A stretch of 64,000 bases of DNA from Desulfuromonas versatilis (GCF_019704135.1 NZ_AP024355.1:2226001-2290000); one strand, 5' to 3'; shown: positions 24,913-37,358, numbered from the stretch's first letter. The notes: a model not told the origin generated them from the sequence alone. A program made the numbers and translations.

Positions 24913-27899
24913 GGTGAGCCTTTTTCGGCAATCCCGTTCATTTCGACCTGCACGCCGCCGGCTCTTTGCAGCCCGGCGTCGAACCCGGCGAGCAGGATGT
25001 TGCCGCGAGCCCTGGGGTTTTCCAGGAAGGGGCGGATCTGGAACAGCACGAAGCGCCCCCCGGCAAACCCGAATTCGATGTCCGCCGGCGCGGGTTTGCC
25101 GGCCGCATCCACCAGACCGGGGAACCTTGCCGGAAGTTCCTTTCCCATGTGGGCGAGGATGCCGATCTCCTGCGCATCGAGCAGGCTCTCGCTGCCGCTG
25201 GCCGGTATTCTGGCCACCCCGCCCTGGGGGAGCAGGGCGTTCCTGGTGGGTTGGGCTGCCTGGGCCAGCAATCTCGCACTGCCGGTCTGCGGATCGATCA
25301 GCAGTTCCTCCGCCCGCTGTCCGGCCACGGCGCCCCCCACCCCTTCGTTGACCGCCACCGAGAACCGGTCCCGGCGACCGCTGGCGACATCGAGAGTGAC
25401 GAGCACCCCTGACTTTTCCGCCGCCACGCTTTTCATCAGCAGCACCGAAACGTAGACATGCTCGGGGTTCTCCATGACATCCTGGCGCCAGCGGTAGGCC
25501 CGCTCGGTAAAGGGCGAGGCCCAGACCTGGCGGATGGCCTGGAGAATGTTTTCGTCGCCGACCACGTTGGGGACGGTCAGGTTCAGGCCCGCCCCGGAAA
25601 ACCCGGGCAGATCCTCCACATTGGTATCGCTGCGGACGAAAACCCCGTAGCTCCCCTCCGCGCCGAAATGGCGGGCCAGGGCCTCGCGCAAGCCGCTGCG
25701 AAACTCCGGCCCCGGGTCCGCGGAACCTATCCAGGCTCTGAGCCGGCTGAGAAACGCCTCCCGCATGGCCTCCCGTTCGGGCCCCTGCGGAAGCTGGCGC
25801 AGCAGGCGATGCTGCTGGCTGAGCCAGGAGAATGCCGTCATCTGAGCATCAGGGAAGGGCTGTTCGAGCAGTTCGCGGAAACTGCCGAAGGGGATGACCA
25901 GCCCATCGGGGACCAGGTCGGGGAAGAGGGTCTTGAGTTCGCCGAGATTGGCTGCCTTGGGACCAGCGATCCTGCCCGCATCGGAGGCCCGCAGCCATTC
26001 CAGGGGGATGATCCCCCGGGTGAACAGGTCGAGCCTGCCCGGATCCGGATCGATCATGGCAGCTGGGCGGCCCTGGCGGTCGCCGAAAAGCCCCTCCCAT
26101 TGGGGGCCGTCCAGTTCCAGGCGCACCACCCCGGCAGGGCTGACGGCGAGCACCGCCTGAGCGCCCTCATGCGCCTTCAGGGTATCCAGCAGGCGTCCAT
26201 CCAGGGCGACGTTGGGGATGCCGAAATTGCGGGCGAGCATCTGCAGGTGCGATAGCCGGTTGCCTCCGCCTTCGCTGATGATGCCACCTACTGGGGAAAG
26301 TTCGGTCACGGTTTCCGGAATCACGTAGATGCCTCGGGGATCAACCCTGAATTCTGGGTCCTGGGGATGCAAAAACAGCAGCGGCCCCCGGGCCAGCCCC
26401 GGATTGAGACCGCTCACCCCCGCCGCGACCGGATTGCCGAACAGTTCGTGGCGGATCCCGACCATTCGGTTGGCTTCGGCCAGCAGGGTGTCGAGAACGG
26501 CGACAAAAGCCGTAAGCGGACTGCCCCTGAGGCGATCGGGGATGTACAGGCTGAAACGCGGATCCAGCCGCTCCAGGTGGGCCAGGGTTTCGGAAAAGAC
26601 GAAGTGGAGCTGCCCTTCGGCCCAGCGGGAGGTCCGTCCAAGGTACTCCAGCTCAACCTTGTAGTCGGATGCATTCACCCTGGCCGTGTCGAGGCGGACG
26701 AAGGACTCCTCCAGGGCCTCGCGTTGGCGGCCGGCAAGCAGGCCCATCCCGTACAGGGCATCGGCGGTGGCCCGGAGCCCGTCGAGATGTTGCCTGCGGG
26801 AGTCCCGGGACAGGGTGTCAAGGCGGCGGTTGGCCAGCTCGAATACCAGCTGTTCCAGGTCGAGGCTCAGATGCAGCAGCCGCAGCGACAGGGACTGGTG
26901 TCCCGCATCCAGGAACCGGTGGCGCAGTTCCCCCAGGGCCCGGGCGGCCGCTGCAAAACGCTCATGGGGGGGATTTTCGGGGCTCAGTTCCACGGACCAG
27001 CGGCGCAGAATGCGGACAAGATCCGGGTTTTTAACCGAGCGGGCCAGCTCCTCGGTCTGCAGGTCGAGGCGCCGGGGGCGATAGACCTGGTCGATGAGAT
27101 CCGCCAGCTTTTCGTAGCCGGGGTCCGGGGGACCGGCCGGCCGGGCGGCGGCGAAGCTGCGGACCGCTGCGGCATCGCCAGGGTCGGGGCGTACGTGGAG
27201 TTTGATGCGCAGGGGGGTGAATTCCGGGTCCTGCTCGGCGAGCCGGGTGGAGAGTTGCCGCATCTCGGTCAGGGGGGCCTCCCGGCGTCCATGGGGGATG
27301 AACCTGGTCGCTTCGCGAAGCACCAGGAAGTTGTCGCGGGCCCATTCCCTTTGCCCGAGCAGGGACAGGAGGATTCCCCGGCCTGAGGCTTCTTCGTTCT
27401 CGGCCTGCAGGGCGCCTCGGTAATAGCGGGCCCGGCGAAAGATCCAGCCGTTATCGGCATCGATCAGGAACTGCTCGAGCAGGATCTGCTTCAGGTGGTT
27501 TTCCCAACCCGGATGGCGGGTAAAGCTCTTGGCATCGATGTCCGCGAGCACGTTGCCGATCAGCCAGCCATGGGCCCTCAGGCGCTTTGTCTGGTCGCTC
27601 CACTCCCCGTGCTGCACCCCGCCGCCCCGATCGCCGCAGGGATAGGGCCGGGGAGGGTGGACCGTGCCGTCGCTGCAGAACCAGCGGATTCGCTTGAACG
27701 GGCCGCGGGGCAGGCCCTTCATGTCGGAAACCCATTGTCTTAAAATGAAGGTATCGGGTAAGGGGCCCGTCGCGTGTACCGAGATCTCCTCACGGACGAA
27801 GGGCAGGTCCGGACCCGTCTGGCAGAGCGTGACCGCGGGAACCAGCAGGCTGCCGAGCAGGGCTGGGAAGAGTGGAGAAAAAAATCTGTAAATCGCCAT
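24909..27899 (-). CDS. Exported PEP/pyruvate-dikinase-like protein with glucan-water-dikinase domain order
   Basis: About 996 residues. ATG 27899 opens a signal peptide (FFSPLFPALLGSLLVPAVTL). Residues 30 to about 500 are mostly helical and unrecognised. A phosphohistidine-like motif follows, NRLSHLQMLARNFGIPN (His551), then an ATP-grasp PPDK_N domain (VFVRSDTNVEDLPGFSGAGL, Arg756) ending FQIRPFLEN. In PEP synthase the ATP domain comes first; here the His domain comes first, as in plant alpha-glucan water dikinase. A periplasmic location is odd for an ATP-using enzyme. A TTG at 27911 is an alternative start. Confidence 0.75.
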   Translation of the reverse strand: MAIYRFFSPLFPALLGSLLVPAVTLCQTGPDLPFVREEISVHATGPLPDTFILRQWVSDMKGLPRGPFKRIRWFCSDGTVHPPRPYPCGDRGGGVQHGEWSDQTKRLRAHGWLIGNVLADIDAKSFTRHPGWENHLKQILLEQFLIDADNGWIFRRARYYRGALQAENEEASGRGILLSLLGQREWARDNFLVLREATRFIPHGRREAPLTEMRQLSTRLAEQDPEFTPLRIKLHVRPDPGDAAAVRSFAAARPAGPPDPGYEKLADLIDQVYRPRRLDLQTEELARSVKNPDLVRILRRWSVELSPENPPHERFAAAARALGELRHRFLDAGHQSLSLRLLHLSLDLEQLVFELANRRLDTLSRDSRRQHLDGLRATADALYGMGLLAGRQREALEESFVRLDTARVNASDYKVELEYLGRTSRWAEGQLHFVFSETLAHLERLDPRFSLYIPDRLRGSPLTAFVAVLDTLLAEANRMVGIRHELFGNPVAAGVSGLNPGLARGPLLFLHPQDPEFRVDPRGIYVIPETVTELSPVGGIISEGGGNRLSHLQMLARNFGIPNVALDGRLLDTLKAHEGAQAVLAVSPAGVVRLELDGPQWEGLFGDRQGRPAAMIDPDPGRLDLFTRGIIPLEWLRASDAGRIAGPKAANLGELKTLFPDLVPDGLVIPFGSFRELLEQPFPDAQMTAFSWLSQQHRLLRQLPQGPEREAMREAFLSRLRAWIGSADPGPEFRSGLREALARHFGAEGSYGVFVRSDTNVEDLPGFSGAGLNLTVPNVVGDENILQAIRQVWASPFTERAYRWRQDVMENPEHVYVSVLLMKSVAAEKSGVLVTLDVASGRRDRFSVAVNEGVGGAVAGQRAEELLIDPQTGSARLLAQAAQPTRNALLPQGGVARIPASGSESLLDAQEIGILAHMGKELPARFPGLVDAAGKPAPADIEFGFAGGRFVLFQIRPFLENPRARGNILLAGFDAGLQRAGGVQVEMNGIAEKGSP

Positions 27900-27946
27900 A
27901 TTGGCAGGCAATCCTTGACAAGGGGAGTGATCGAGTCATAGTTGCC

Positions 27947-27955
27947 ATTGTAGCA
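27947..27955 (-). promoter_or_regulatory. Extended -10 promoter for the dikinase-hydrolase pair
   Basis: On the minus strand TGCTACAAT gives an extended -10 (TGC then TACAAT, 27955-27947). A weak TGTTCA lies 16 nt further upstream. The transcription start would be near 27940, about 40 nt before the ATG. Confidence 0.5.
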
Positions 27956-28121
27956 TATCCAAACTGCCTGAACACGATGGGGAAAGCGACCTCCCCGGTG
28001 GACGCCGGGTAGCATTTCCAGGAGGAGGGCTGTTAGAATTCAAAAACGGGGACGCGCCATTGCGGGGATGTCAAGCGGGGCGCGAAATCTGGGATGGCAG
28101 ATTTTTTTTGTGAGGGGAAAA

Positions 28122-28283
28122 ATGAAGGAACTGAGATCCTGTGTTCGAACCGTTACCTGCATCGAGGGGCATTGCTTCAGCCAGGCCTACGATGCCTGCA
28201 AATATCTGATGGAACTTGCCTGCGAACGTCGCAGGATCAGCATTCGCAAACACACCGATGCCAGCCAGTGCTTTTTCCCCTGA
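28122..28283 (+). CDS. Small Cys-rich hypothetical protein
   Basis: 53 residues from ATG 28122, with GAGGGG upstream. It contains five Cys (SCVRTVTCIEGHCFSQAYDAC, ACERRR, QCFF) and no signal peptide or membrane segment. No family is recognised. It lies alone between two minus-strand genes, so it may be real or a chance frame; the ribosome site and Cys spacing favour a gene only slightly. Confidence 0.35.
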   Translation: MKELRSCVRTVTCIEGHCFSQAYDACKYLMELACERRRISIRKHTDASQCFFP

Positions 28284-28360
28284 ACGCGTGCGCCCGGCAG
28301 CCTCTCAGGGGTAGCCGAGTCCGATAGGGGCAGCCTTTTCCCAACCGCTCCGGCGATTTC

Positions 28361-29923
28361 TCAATCGATCATATTTATCACCGCCGGGATCTTATACCTG
28401 GCGATCCTGCCTTCGCAGAACCTGCGGATATCCTCCGCCGAACAGCCTCCGTCCTTGGCGAGTTTGACGTCGGCGGCGACGATTTCGCCCAGTTTCGGGT
28501 CGGGCTTGCCGTAAACCCTGACCTCGGCGATCCCGGGATGGGTCTGGAGGAACTGCTCCACTTCCGCGGGGTAGATATTCTGGCCGCCGCGGATAATCAT
28601 CTTTTTCAGCCGCCCGGTGATCCGGTAATAGCCATTTGCGTCCATGACGGCCAGATCTCCCGTGTGCAGCCACCCCTCGGCGTCGATGGTGCGGGCCGTT
28701 TCCTCGGGCATCTTGTAGTACCCGTGCATGACCATGTCGCCGCGGGCGCAGATCTCCCCGGACTGTCCCGGCGGGCAGGCGTTGCCGGTTGCGGGATCGA
28801 TGATCCTCACCTCGACCCCCGGCAATGGACGCCCCACGGTGGAGACCCGCAGTTGCACCGGGTCGTCGGTTTCGGTCTGGGTGATGATCGGCGCGGCCTC
28901 GGTCTGGCCATAGCCGATGGTGACCTCGCGGGCGTGCATGTCCTTGATGACCCGGTTCATGGCCTCGATGGGGCAGGGGGCTCCGGCCATTATCCCGGTG
29001 CGCATCGAGCCCATCTCGTAACGGGAGAATTCGGGGTGGTCCAGGGCGGCGATGAACATCGTGGGCACGCCGAACAGGGAGGTGCAACGCTCGGCCGAGA
29101 CGGCCCTGAGCAGGGCCTCGGTGCTGTAGGTCTCGAGGGGGATCATGGCGGCGCCGTGGGTCACGCAGCCCAGGATGCCGAGCACGCAGCCGAAGCAGTG
29201 GAAGAAGGGGACCGGGATGCAGAGGCGGTCCCGCTCGCTGAATTTGAGGCGCCGGGCGACCCGAAAGGCGTTGTTGATGATCTGATAGTGGGTCAGCATG
29301 ACCCCCTTGGGGATGCCGGCCGCCGCCGAGGTGAACTGGATGTTGGCCACGTCGTCGGGGGAGGCGTTGCGCTGCGCCTCGGCCAGGCTGCGATCGGTGA
29401 CCTTCTCGCCAAGCCGCTGCAGGTCCTGGTAGGAAAGGGCGCCGCAGGGGGCCGGTTCGCCGAGGAAGATCACCCTTTTCAGTTTCGGCAACTTGGCGCT
29501 GGCCAGGTTGGTGGCCGCGGCCTGGGGGAACTCGGGGATGACCTGGGTGAGCACCTGGGAGTAGTCGGTATCCTTGACCCCGCGGCTCATGAGCAGCAGG
29601 CTGGCGTCGGACTGGCGCAGGGCGTACTCGAGTTCGGCGGCCTGGCAGTTGGTGTCAACGGTGACCAGAACCGCCCCGATGCGCCCGGCGGCGAACATCA
29701 GCACCACCCATTCGGGGATGTTGGTCGCCCACAGGGCCAGGTGATCCCCCTTGTTGACCCCCAGGGCCAGCAGCCCCTTGGCGACCCGGCTGCACTGCTC
29801 GTCGAGCTCCCGGTAGCTGAGCCGCAGGCCGCGCTCGGGGTAGACCAGGGCCTCGCGCTCGGGAAAGCGCCGCGCGGTGTCTTCGAGCAGGGTGCCGAGG
29901 GTGAAATGCAGTTTCTGGGTCAT
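28361..29923 (-). CDS. AMP-forming acyl-CoA ligase, possibly truncated or inactive, end of liu operon
   Basis: 520 residues from ATG 29923 (AGGAG nine nt upstream; ATG 29929 is also possible). Ligase motifs GWLHTGDLAVMDANGYYRI and GRLKKMIIRGGQNIYPAEVE are kept. The P-loop reads FTSAAAGIPKG instead of TSGTTGxPKG. The protein stops at INMID, before the C-terminal Gly-Lys catalytic motif. In-frame sequence after the TGA encodes EIAGAVGKRLP, which could be the lost motif. It closes the leucine operon. Either a decaying or a non-catalytic ligase. Confidence 0.75.
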   Translation of the reverse strand: MTQKLHFTLGTLLEDTARRFPEREALVYPERGLRLSYRELDEQCSRVAKGLLALGVNKGDHLALWATNIPEWVVLMFAAGRIGAVLVTVDTNCQAAELEYALRQSDASLLLMSRGVKDTDYSQVLTQVIPEFPQAAATNLASAKLPKLKRVIFLGEPAPCGALSYQDLQRLGEKVTDRSLAEAQRNASPDDVANIQFTSAAAGIPKGVMLTHYQIINNAFRVARRLKFSERDRLCIPVPFFHCFGCVLGILGCVTHGAAMIPLETYSTEALLRAVSAERCTSLFGVPTMFIAALDHPEFSRYEMGSMRTGIMAGAPCPIEAMNRVIKDMHAREVTIGYGQTEAAPIITQTETDDPVQLRVSTVGRPLPGVEVRIIDPATGNACPPGQSGEICARGDMVMHGYYKMPEETARTIDAEGWLHTGDLAVMDANGYYRITGRLKKMIIRGGQNIYPAEVEQFLQTHPGIAEVRVYGKPDPKLGEIVAADVKLAKDGGCSAEDIRRFCEGRIARYKIPAVINMID

Positions 29924-29957
29924 GGTCATGGTCTCCTGGCTGTCAAAGAAGATTTTG

Positions 29958-30047
29958 ACCACGAAGGACACGAAGAACACGAAGGTTTTTGAAAAAAAAA
30001 GAAAATGACTTTGGTTTTTCTTCGTGTGCTTCGTGAACTTCGTGGTG
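29958..30047. repeat. Inverted repeat built from CACGAAG-type units
   Basis: Three CACGAAG units at 29959-29984 are complementary at 24 of 27 positions to 30020-30046. The intervening sequence is A-rich. It fills the gap between the ligase and HMG-CoA lyase genes. Confidence 0.6.
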
Positions 30048-30050
30048 TGA

Positions 30051-30950
30051 TTACTTGTGGGCCATGGCCAAGGCCACCTTGGAGCGGGACGGGCGGCCGA
30101 GCAGGCCCGAGATGTAATCCCCCGCCGCGATCAGGGCCCCAAGATCCACGCCGGTTTCGATCCCCAGCCCGTTGAGCATGTAGAGCAGGTCCTCGCTGGC
30201 CAGGTTGCCCGAGGCCCCCTTGGCGTAGGGGCAGCCGCCGAGACCGGCCACCGAGCTGTCGACCACGGCGACCCCTTTCTCCAGGGCGGCCAGCACGTTG
30301 GCCAGGGCCTGGCCGTAGGTGTCGTGGAAATGGACCGCCAGCCGCTCGACGGGGACTTCTCGGGCCACCGCCTCCAGGAGGGCCTGGGCCTTGGCCGGGG
30401 TGCCCACGCCGATGGTGTCGCCCAGGGAGACCTCGTAGCAGCCGAGCTCCAGCAGGCGGGCGGCGACCCCGACCACGGCCTGCGGGGCGATCTCCCCCTG
30501 GTAGGGGCAGCCGAGCACGCAGGAGACGTAGCCGCGCACCCGCATCCCGTAGCCCTGCGCCTTGGCGATGACCGCGGCGAAACGCTCCAGGCTCTCGGCG
30601 ATGGAGCAGTTGATGTTTTTCCGGGAAAAGCTCTCCGAGGCGGCGCCGAACACGGCGATCTCTTCGGCCCCGGCCTCCCGGGCGGCCTCCAGCCCCTGGA
30701 GGTTGGGGACCAGCACCGGGAAGGCGACCCCGGGGCGGCGGCGTAAACCTCGCAGGACCTGGTCGGTGTCGGCCATCTGCGGAACCCATTTCGACGAGAC
30801 GAAGCTGCCGGCCTCGATGGTCTGCAGGCCCGCGTCCGCCAGGCGCTCGACGAGGGCAATCCTGGCTGCCACCGGCAGGGGCCGGGGCTCGTTCTGCAGA
30901 CCGTCGCGGGGGCCGACCTCCACCATTCTCACCTTCGGGGGGAGATTCAT
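30051..30950 (-). CDS. liuE: Hydroxymethylglutaryl-CoA lyase
   Basis: 299 residues. The active-site start [13 protein letters not shown], the metal-binding GDTIGVGTP and HFHDTYG, and the mobile-loop Cys in [14 protein letters not shown] identify the enzyme, which splits HMG-CoA into acetoacetate and acetyl-CoA, the last step of leucine degradation. Its ATG is one base from the stop of the biotin carboxylase gene upstream. Confidence 0.94.
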   Translation of the reverse strand: MNLPPKVRMVEVGPRDGLQNEPRPLPVAARIALVERLADAGLQTIEAGSFVSSKWVPQMADTDQVLRGLRRRPGVAFPVLVPNLQGLEAAREAGAEEIAVFGAASESFSRKNINCSIAESLERFAAVIAKAQGYGMRVRGYVSCVLGCPYQGEIAPQAVVGVAARLLELGCYEVSLGDTIGVGTPAKAQALLEAVAREVPVERLAVHFHDTYGQALANVLAALEKGVAVVDSSVAGLGGCPYAKGASGNLASEDLLYMLNGLGIETGVDLGALIAAGDYISGLLGRPSRSKVALAMAHK

Positions 30951-30951
30951 C

Positions 30952-32958
<2,007 letters not shown>

Positions 32959-32964
32959 GGCCCC

Positions 32965-33759
32965 TTATCCCCTCACCCAGGAGGGTTGGCGTTTTTCGAG
33001 AAAGGCCGAGAGCCCCTCGCGCCCTTCCGCCGAGGCGCGCATCTCGGCGATGCGCTCGGCGGTGTCGGCGATCAAATCGTCGTCCAGCCAGGCATGGGCC
33101 ACCTCGGCCACCAGCTCCTTGACCGCGGCCATGGCCCGGGGCCCGTTCTGCAGCATGGCCCGGCTGAGCGCTTCGGCCCGCGCGGCCAGGGCCTCGCGGT
33201 CGGCCAGCACCTCGTGGACCAGCCCCAGGCGTAAGGCCTCCCGGGCGTCTAAACGCTCGGCGGTGAGAAAGTAACGGCGGGTCGCCCGGGCGCCGATGGC
33301 GGTGGCGACGTAGGGGGAGATCACCGCCGGGATCAGCCCGAGCTTGACCTCGGAGAGGCAGAAGCTGGCCTGTTCGGTGGCAAGGGCGATGTCGCAGCAG
33401 ACCACCAGCCCGACCCCGCCGCCGATGGCCGCCCCCTGCACCAGGGCGACGGTCGGCTTGGAGAGGTTGGCCAGCACCTTCATCAGCTCGGCCAGGCCGT
33501 TGGCGTCGGCCAGGTTCTCCTCGAAGGTGTAGTCGGCCATGCGCCGCATCCAGTTGAGGTCGGCGCCCGAGGAGAAGCTCTTGCCGTTGGCCGCCAGCAT
33601 CACCACGCGGACCTGTTCGTCGCGCTCGAAGCCCTTGAGGGCCTCCACCAGGGTGGCGATCAGGGCATCGTCGAAGGCGTTGTGCAGCTCCGGGCGGTTC
33701 AGGGTGAGGGTCGCCCTGCCCAGTTCGTCGATTTTGGTCAGTATCCTGTCGTCGTTCAT
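32965..33759 (-). CDS. liuC: Methylglutaconyl-CoA hydratase (enoyl-CoA hydratase family)
   Basis: 264 residues. ATG 33759 is four bases downstream of the beta-subunit stop; longer in-frame starts lie inside that gene and are rejected. Crotonase motifs: FSSGADLNWM (oxyanion hole) and AAIGGGVGLVVCCDIALA. Operon order carboxylase beta, hydratase, carboxylase alpha, lyase matches liuB-C-D-E, so the hydratase should make HMG-CoA from 3-methylglutaconyl-CoA. Confidence 0.9.
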   Translation of the reverse strand: MNDDRILTKIDELGRATLTLNRPELHNAFDDALIATLVEALKGFERDEQVRVVMLAANGKSFSSGADLNWMRRMADYTFEENLADANGLAELMKVLANLSKPTVALVQGAAIGGGVGLVVCCDIALATEQASFCLSEVKLGLIPAVISPYVATAIGARATRRYFLTAERLDAREALRLGLVHEVLADREALAARAEALSRAMLQNGPRAMAAVKELVAEVAHAWLDDDLIADTAERIAEMRASAEGREGLSAFLEKRQPSWVRG

Positions 33760-33763
33760 GGCA

Positions 33764-35371
<1,608 letters not shown>

Positions 35372-35419
35372 GGCTGTCAGTCGAACCTCTTGAGGATGAG
35401 TGGTTGTCCCCTGCCGTAC

Positions 35420-35851
35420 TCAGCGGTTGGGCAGCACCGCCAGGGTGACCGTGGCTTTGGAGACCAGGGATTCGCGTCCCCCCTCGACGGCAAAGACGCA
35501 GGACTCGGAGACGATCAGCCTGCCGCCGGCGCGCAGCACCTGGGCCCGGGCGCGCAGCTCCTCCCCCCTGGCCGTTGCCAGCAGGTTGATGGTGAAGCCG
35601 GTCGTCAGGACCATCTGCTCGGGGCCGATGACGGTAAAGGCCGCGGCCCCGGCAGTGTGGTCGGCCAGGGTGGTCTGAACCCCGGCGTGGATCACGCCGT
35701 CCTGCTGCAGATGCCGCTCGAGGACCGCCAGGCGGCTTTCCACGGCCCCGGGGCCTATGGAGACGGGCTCGATGCCGAGGTCGACGACGAAGTTGGCCCT
35801 GGTGAAGATCTCTGCCGCGCGTTCCCGGTAAGCGGGGTTGCGAATTTCCAT
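35420..35851 (-). CDS. PaaI-type hotdog thioesterase
   Basis: 143 residues. HAGVQTTLADHTAGAAA is the family catalytic segment, and TTGFTINLLATARGEELRA follows as expected. It lies between liuA and liuB with gaps of 21 and 48 nt, so it is co-expressed with leucine catabolism. It probably frees CoA from stalled or dead-end acyl-CoAs (inference). Confidence 0.88.
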   Translation of the reverse strand: MEIRNPAYRERAAEIFTRANFVVDLGIEPVSIGPGAVESRLAVLERHLQQDGVIHAGVQTTLADHTAGAAAFTVIGPEQMVLTTGFTINLLATARGEELRARAQVLRAGGRLIVSESCVFAVEGGRESLVSKATVTLAVLPNR

Positions 35852-35872
35852 GGGGTGAATTCCCTTCTCTTT

Positions 35873-37048
35873 CTAGTCCCCGCCCTTGGTCTCCTCGAAC
35901 AGTTCACGGCCAATGAGCATGCGGCGGATTTCGCTGGTCCCGGCGCCGATTTCGTACAGTTTAGCATCGCGCAGCAGGCGGCCGGTAGGAAACTCGTTGA
36001 TGTAGCCGTTGCCCCCCAGGCACTGGATCGCCTCCAGGGCCATCCAGGTGGCCTTCTCGGCGGCGTAGAGGATGGCGCCGGCGGCGTCCTTGCGCACGTT
36101 CCCCTTGTGGTCGCAGGCCATGGCCGTAGCGTAGACGTAGGACCTGCAGGCGCTCATGGTGGTGTACATGTCCGCCAGCTTCCCCTGCATCAGCTGGAAT
36201 TCGCCGATCGGCTGGCCGAACTGCTTGCGCTCGTGGATGTAGGGGATGACCACGTCCATGCAGGCGGCCATGATCCCCAGGGGACCGCCGGCCAGAACCG
36301 CCCGTTCGTAGTCCAGGCCGCTCATCAGCACCTTGACCCCCTGGTTGACCTCGCCCAGGACGTTGGCTTCGGGTACCTCGCAGTTTTCGAAAACCAGCTC
36401 GCAGGTGCTGCAGCCGCGCATGCCGAGTTTGTCGAGCTTCTGGGCAGTGGCAAAGCCGGCAAACCCCTTCTCGACGAGAAAGGCGGTGATGCCGTGGGAC
36501 CCGGCTTCGGGTTCGGTCTTGGCGTAGACCACCAGGACGTCGGCCTCGGGCCCGTTGGTGATCCACATCTTGGTTCCGTTGAGAACATAGCGGCCGTCTT
36601 TCCTATCGGCCCGCAACCGCATGCTGACCACGTCCGACCCGGAGCCGGCCTCGCTCATGGCCAGGGCGCCCACATGGTCGCCGGAAATCAGCCTCGGCAG
36701 GTATTTCTCCTTTTGCGCGGCATTGCCGTTGCGGTGGATCTGGTTGACGCAGAGGTTGGAATGCGCACCGTAGGACAGGCCCACCGACGCGGAGGCCCGG
36801 CTGATCTCCTCCATGGCGATGACATGATGCAGGTAGCCCATCCCCGCCCCGCCGTACTCCTCGTCGACGGTGATGCCGAGAATCCCCAGTTCTCCCATTT
36901 TTTTCCAGAGAGGCATGGGGAACTCGTTACTCCGGTCGATCTCCGCCGCCAGGGGGAGGATTTCCTTTTCTGCAAATGCGGAAACCGATTTGCGCAGCAG
37001 GTTGACCGTTTCGCCGAGATAGAAGGGGAGGAATGGGTATTTTTTCAT
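35873..37048 (-). CDS. liuA: Isovaleryl-CoA dehydrogenase
   Basis: 391 residues. Acyl-CoA dehydrogenase motifs [16 protein letters not shown] and ITNGPEAD are clear. The catalytic base is Glu248 in [18 protein letters not shown], the position characteristic of isovaleryl-CoA dehydrogenase, and the usual C-terminal Glu is replaced ([12 protein letters not shown]). It oxidises isovaleryl-CoA to 3-methylcrotonyl-CoA and gives electrons to ETF. First gene of the liu operon, about 50 nt after a predicted sigma-54 start. Confidence 0.95.
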   Translation of the reverse strand: MKKYPFLPFYLGETVNLLRKSVSAFAEKEILPLAAEIDRSNEFPMPLWKKMGELGILGITVDEEYGGAGMGYLHHVIAMEEISRASASVGLSYGAHSNLCVNQIHRNGNAAQKEKYLPRLISGDHVGALAMSEAGSGSDVVSMRLRADRKDGRYVLNGTKMWITNGPEADVLVVYAKTEPEAGSHGITAFLVEKGFAGFATAQKLDKLGMRGCSTCELVFENCEVPEANVLGEVNQGVKVLMSGLDYERAVLAGGPLGIMAACMDVVIPYIHERKQFGQPIGEFQLMQGKLADMYTTMSACRSYVYATAMACDHKGNVRKDAAGAILYAAEKATWMALEAIQCLGGNGYINEFPTGRLLRDAKLYEIGAGTSEIRRMLIGRELFEETKGGD

Positions 37049-37106
37049 GGCTTTGCTCCCTGTCGCTGGGGGTTGGACATTTGGCCGAGGGGTTTACCGA
37101 CAAGCG

Positions 37107-37123
37107 TGCAAAGTGGATACCAA
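37107..37123 (-). promoter_or_regulatory. Sigma-54 (-24/-12) promoter of the liu operon
   Basis: Minus strand reads TTTGGTATCCACTTTGC: GG at 37121-37120 and GC at 37109-37108 with exactly ten nt between, as required for RpoN. The start would be near 37097, about 49 nt before liuA. Almost the same sequence is found at 54090 and 46461. Confidence 0.88.
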
Positions 37124-37135
37124 ACATTGTTTTAG

Positions 37136-37152
37136 GTTTATTTAAATCAAAC
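37136..37152. promoter_or_regulatory. 17-bp dyad GTTTATTTAAATCAAAC, copy 1
   Basis: Near-palindrome GTTTA/CAAAC around TTTAAAT, 15 nt upstream of the -24 box of the liu promoter. It matches copy 2 (37342-37358) at 16 of 17 positions. Possibly a repressor or IHF-like site. It lies in the 322-nt gene-free gap 37049-37370. Confidence 0.45.
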
Positions 37153-37174
37153 AGCCAGATCGCAACCCTTCAAT

Positions 37175-37190
37175 AACATTGGCGAATGTT
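37175..37190. promoter_or_regulatory. Candidate activator site AACATT-GGCG-AATGTT
   Basis: Perfect six-base inverted repeat with a 4-nt spacer, about 60 nt upstream of the -24 box of the liu promoter, where an enhancer-binding protein site could lie. No identical copy was found at the other sigma-54 promoters. Confidence 0.4.
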
Positions 37191-37341
37191 TTTTTCTGTT
37201 TCACATTGCGTCTCCCCCCGCCATCTGCAGCGTGTCAACGTCGATTTACACAGGGGAAAGACAATTTTCCAAAGTGAACAGCAAGTTTCCGAATCCGTGG
37301 AGAAAGGGTCCCCTGCGCCGGGCGGATAAAAGCGCCAGGAA

Positions 37342-37358
37342 GTTTGTTTAAATCAAAC
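37342..37358. promoter_or_regulatory. 17-bp dyad GTTTGTTTAAATCAAAC, copy 2
   Basis: Perfect five-base arms GTTTG/CAAAC around TTTAAAT, 206 nt from copy 1, directly after the hairpin that ends the DUF6125-like gene. Confidence 0.45.
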
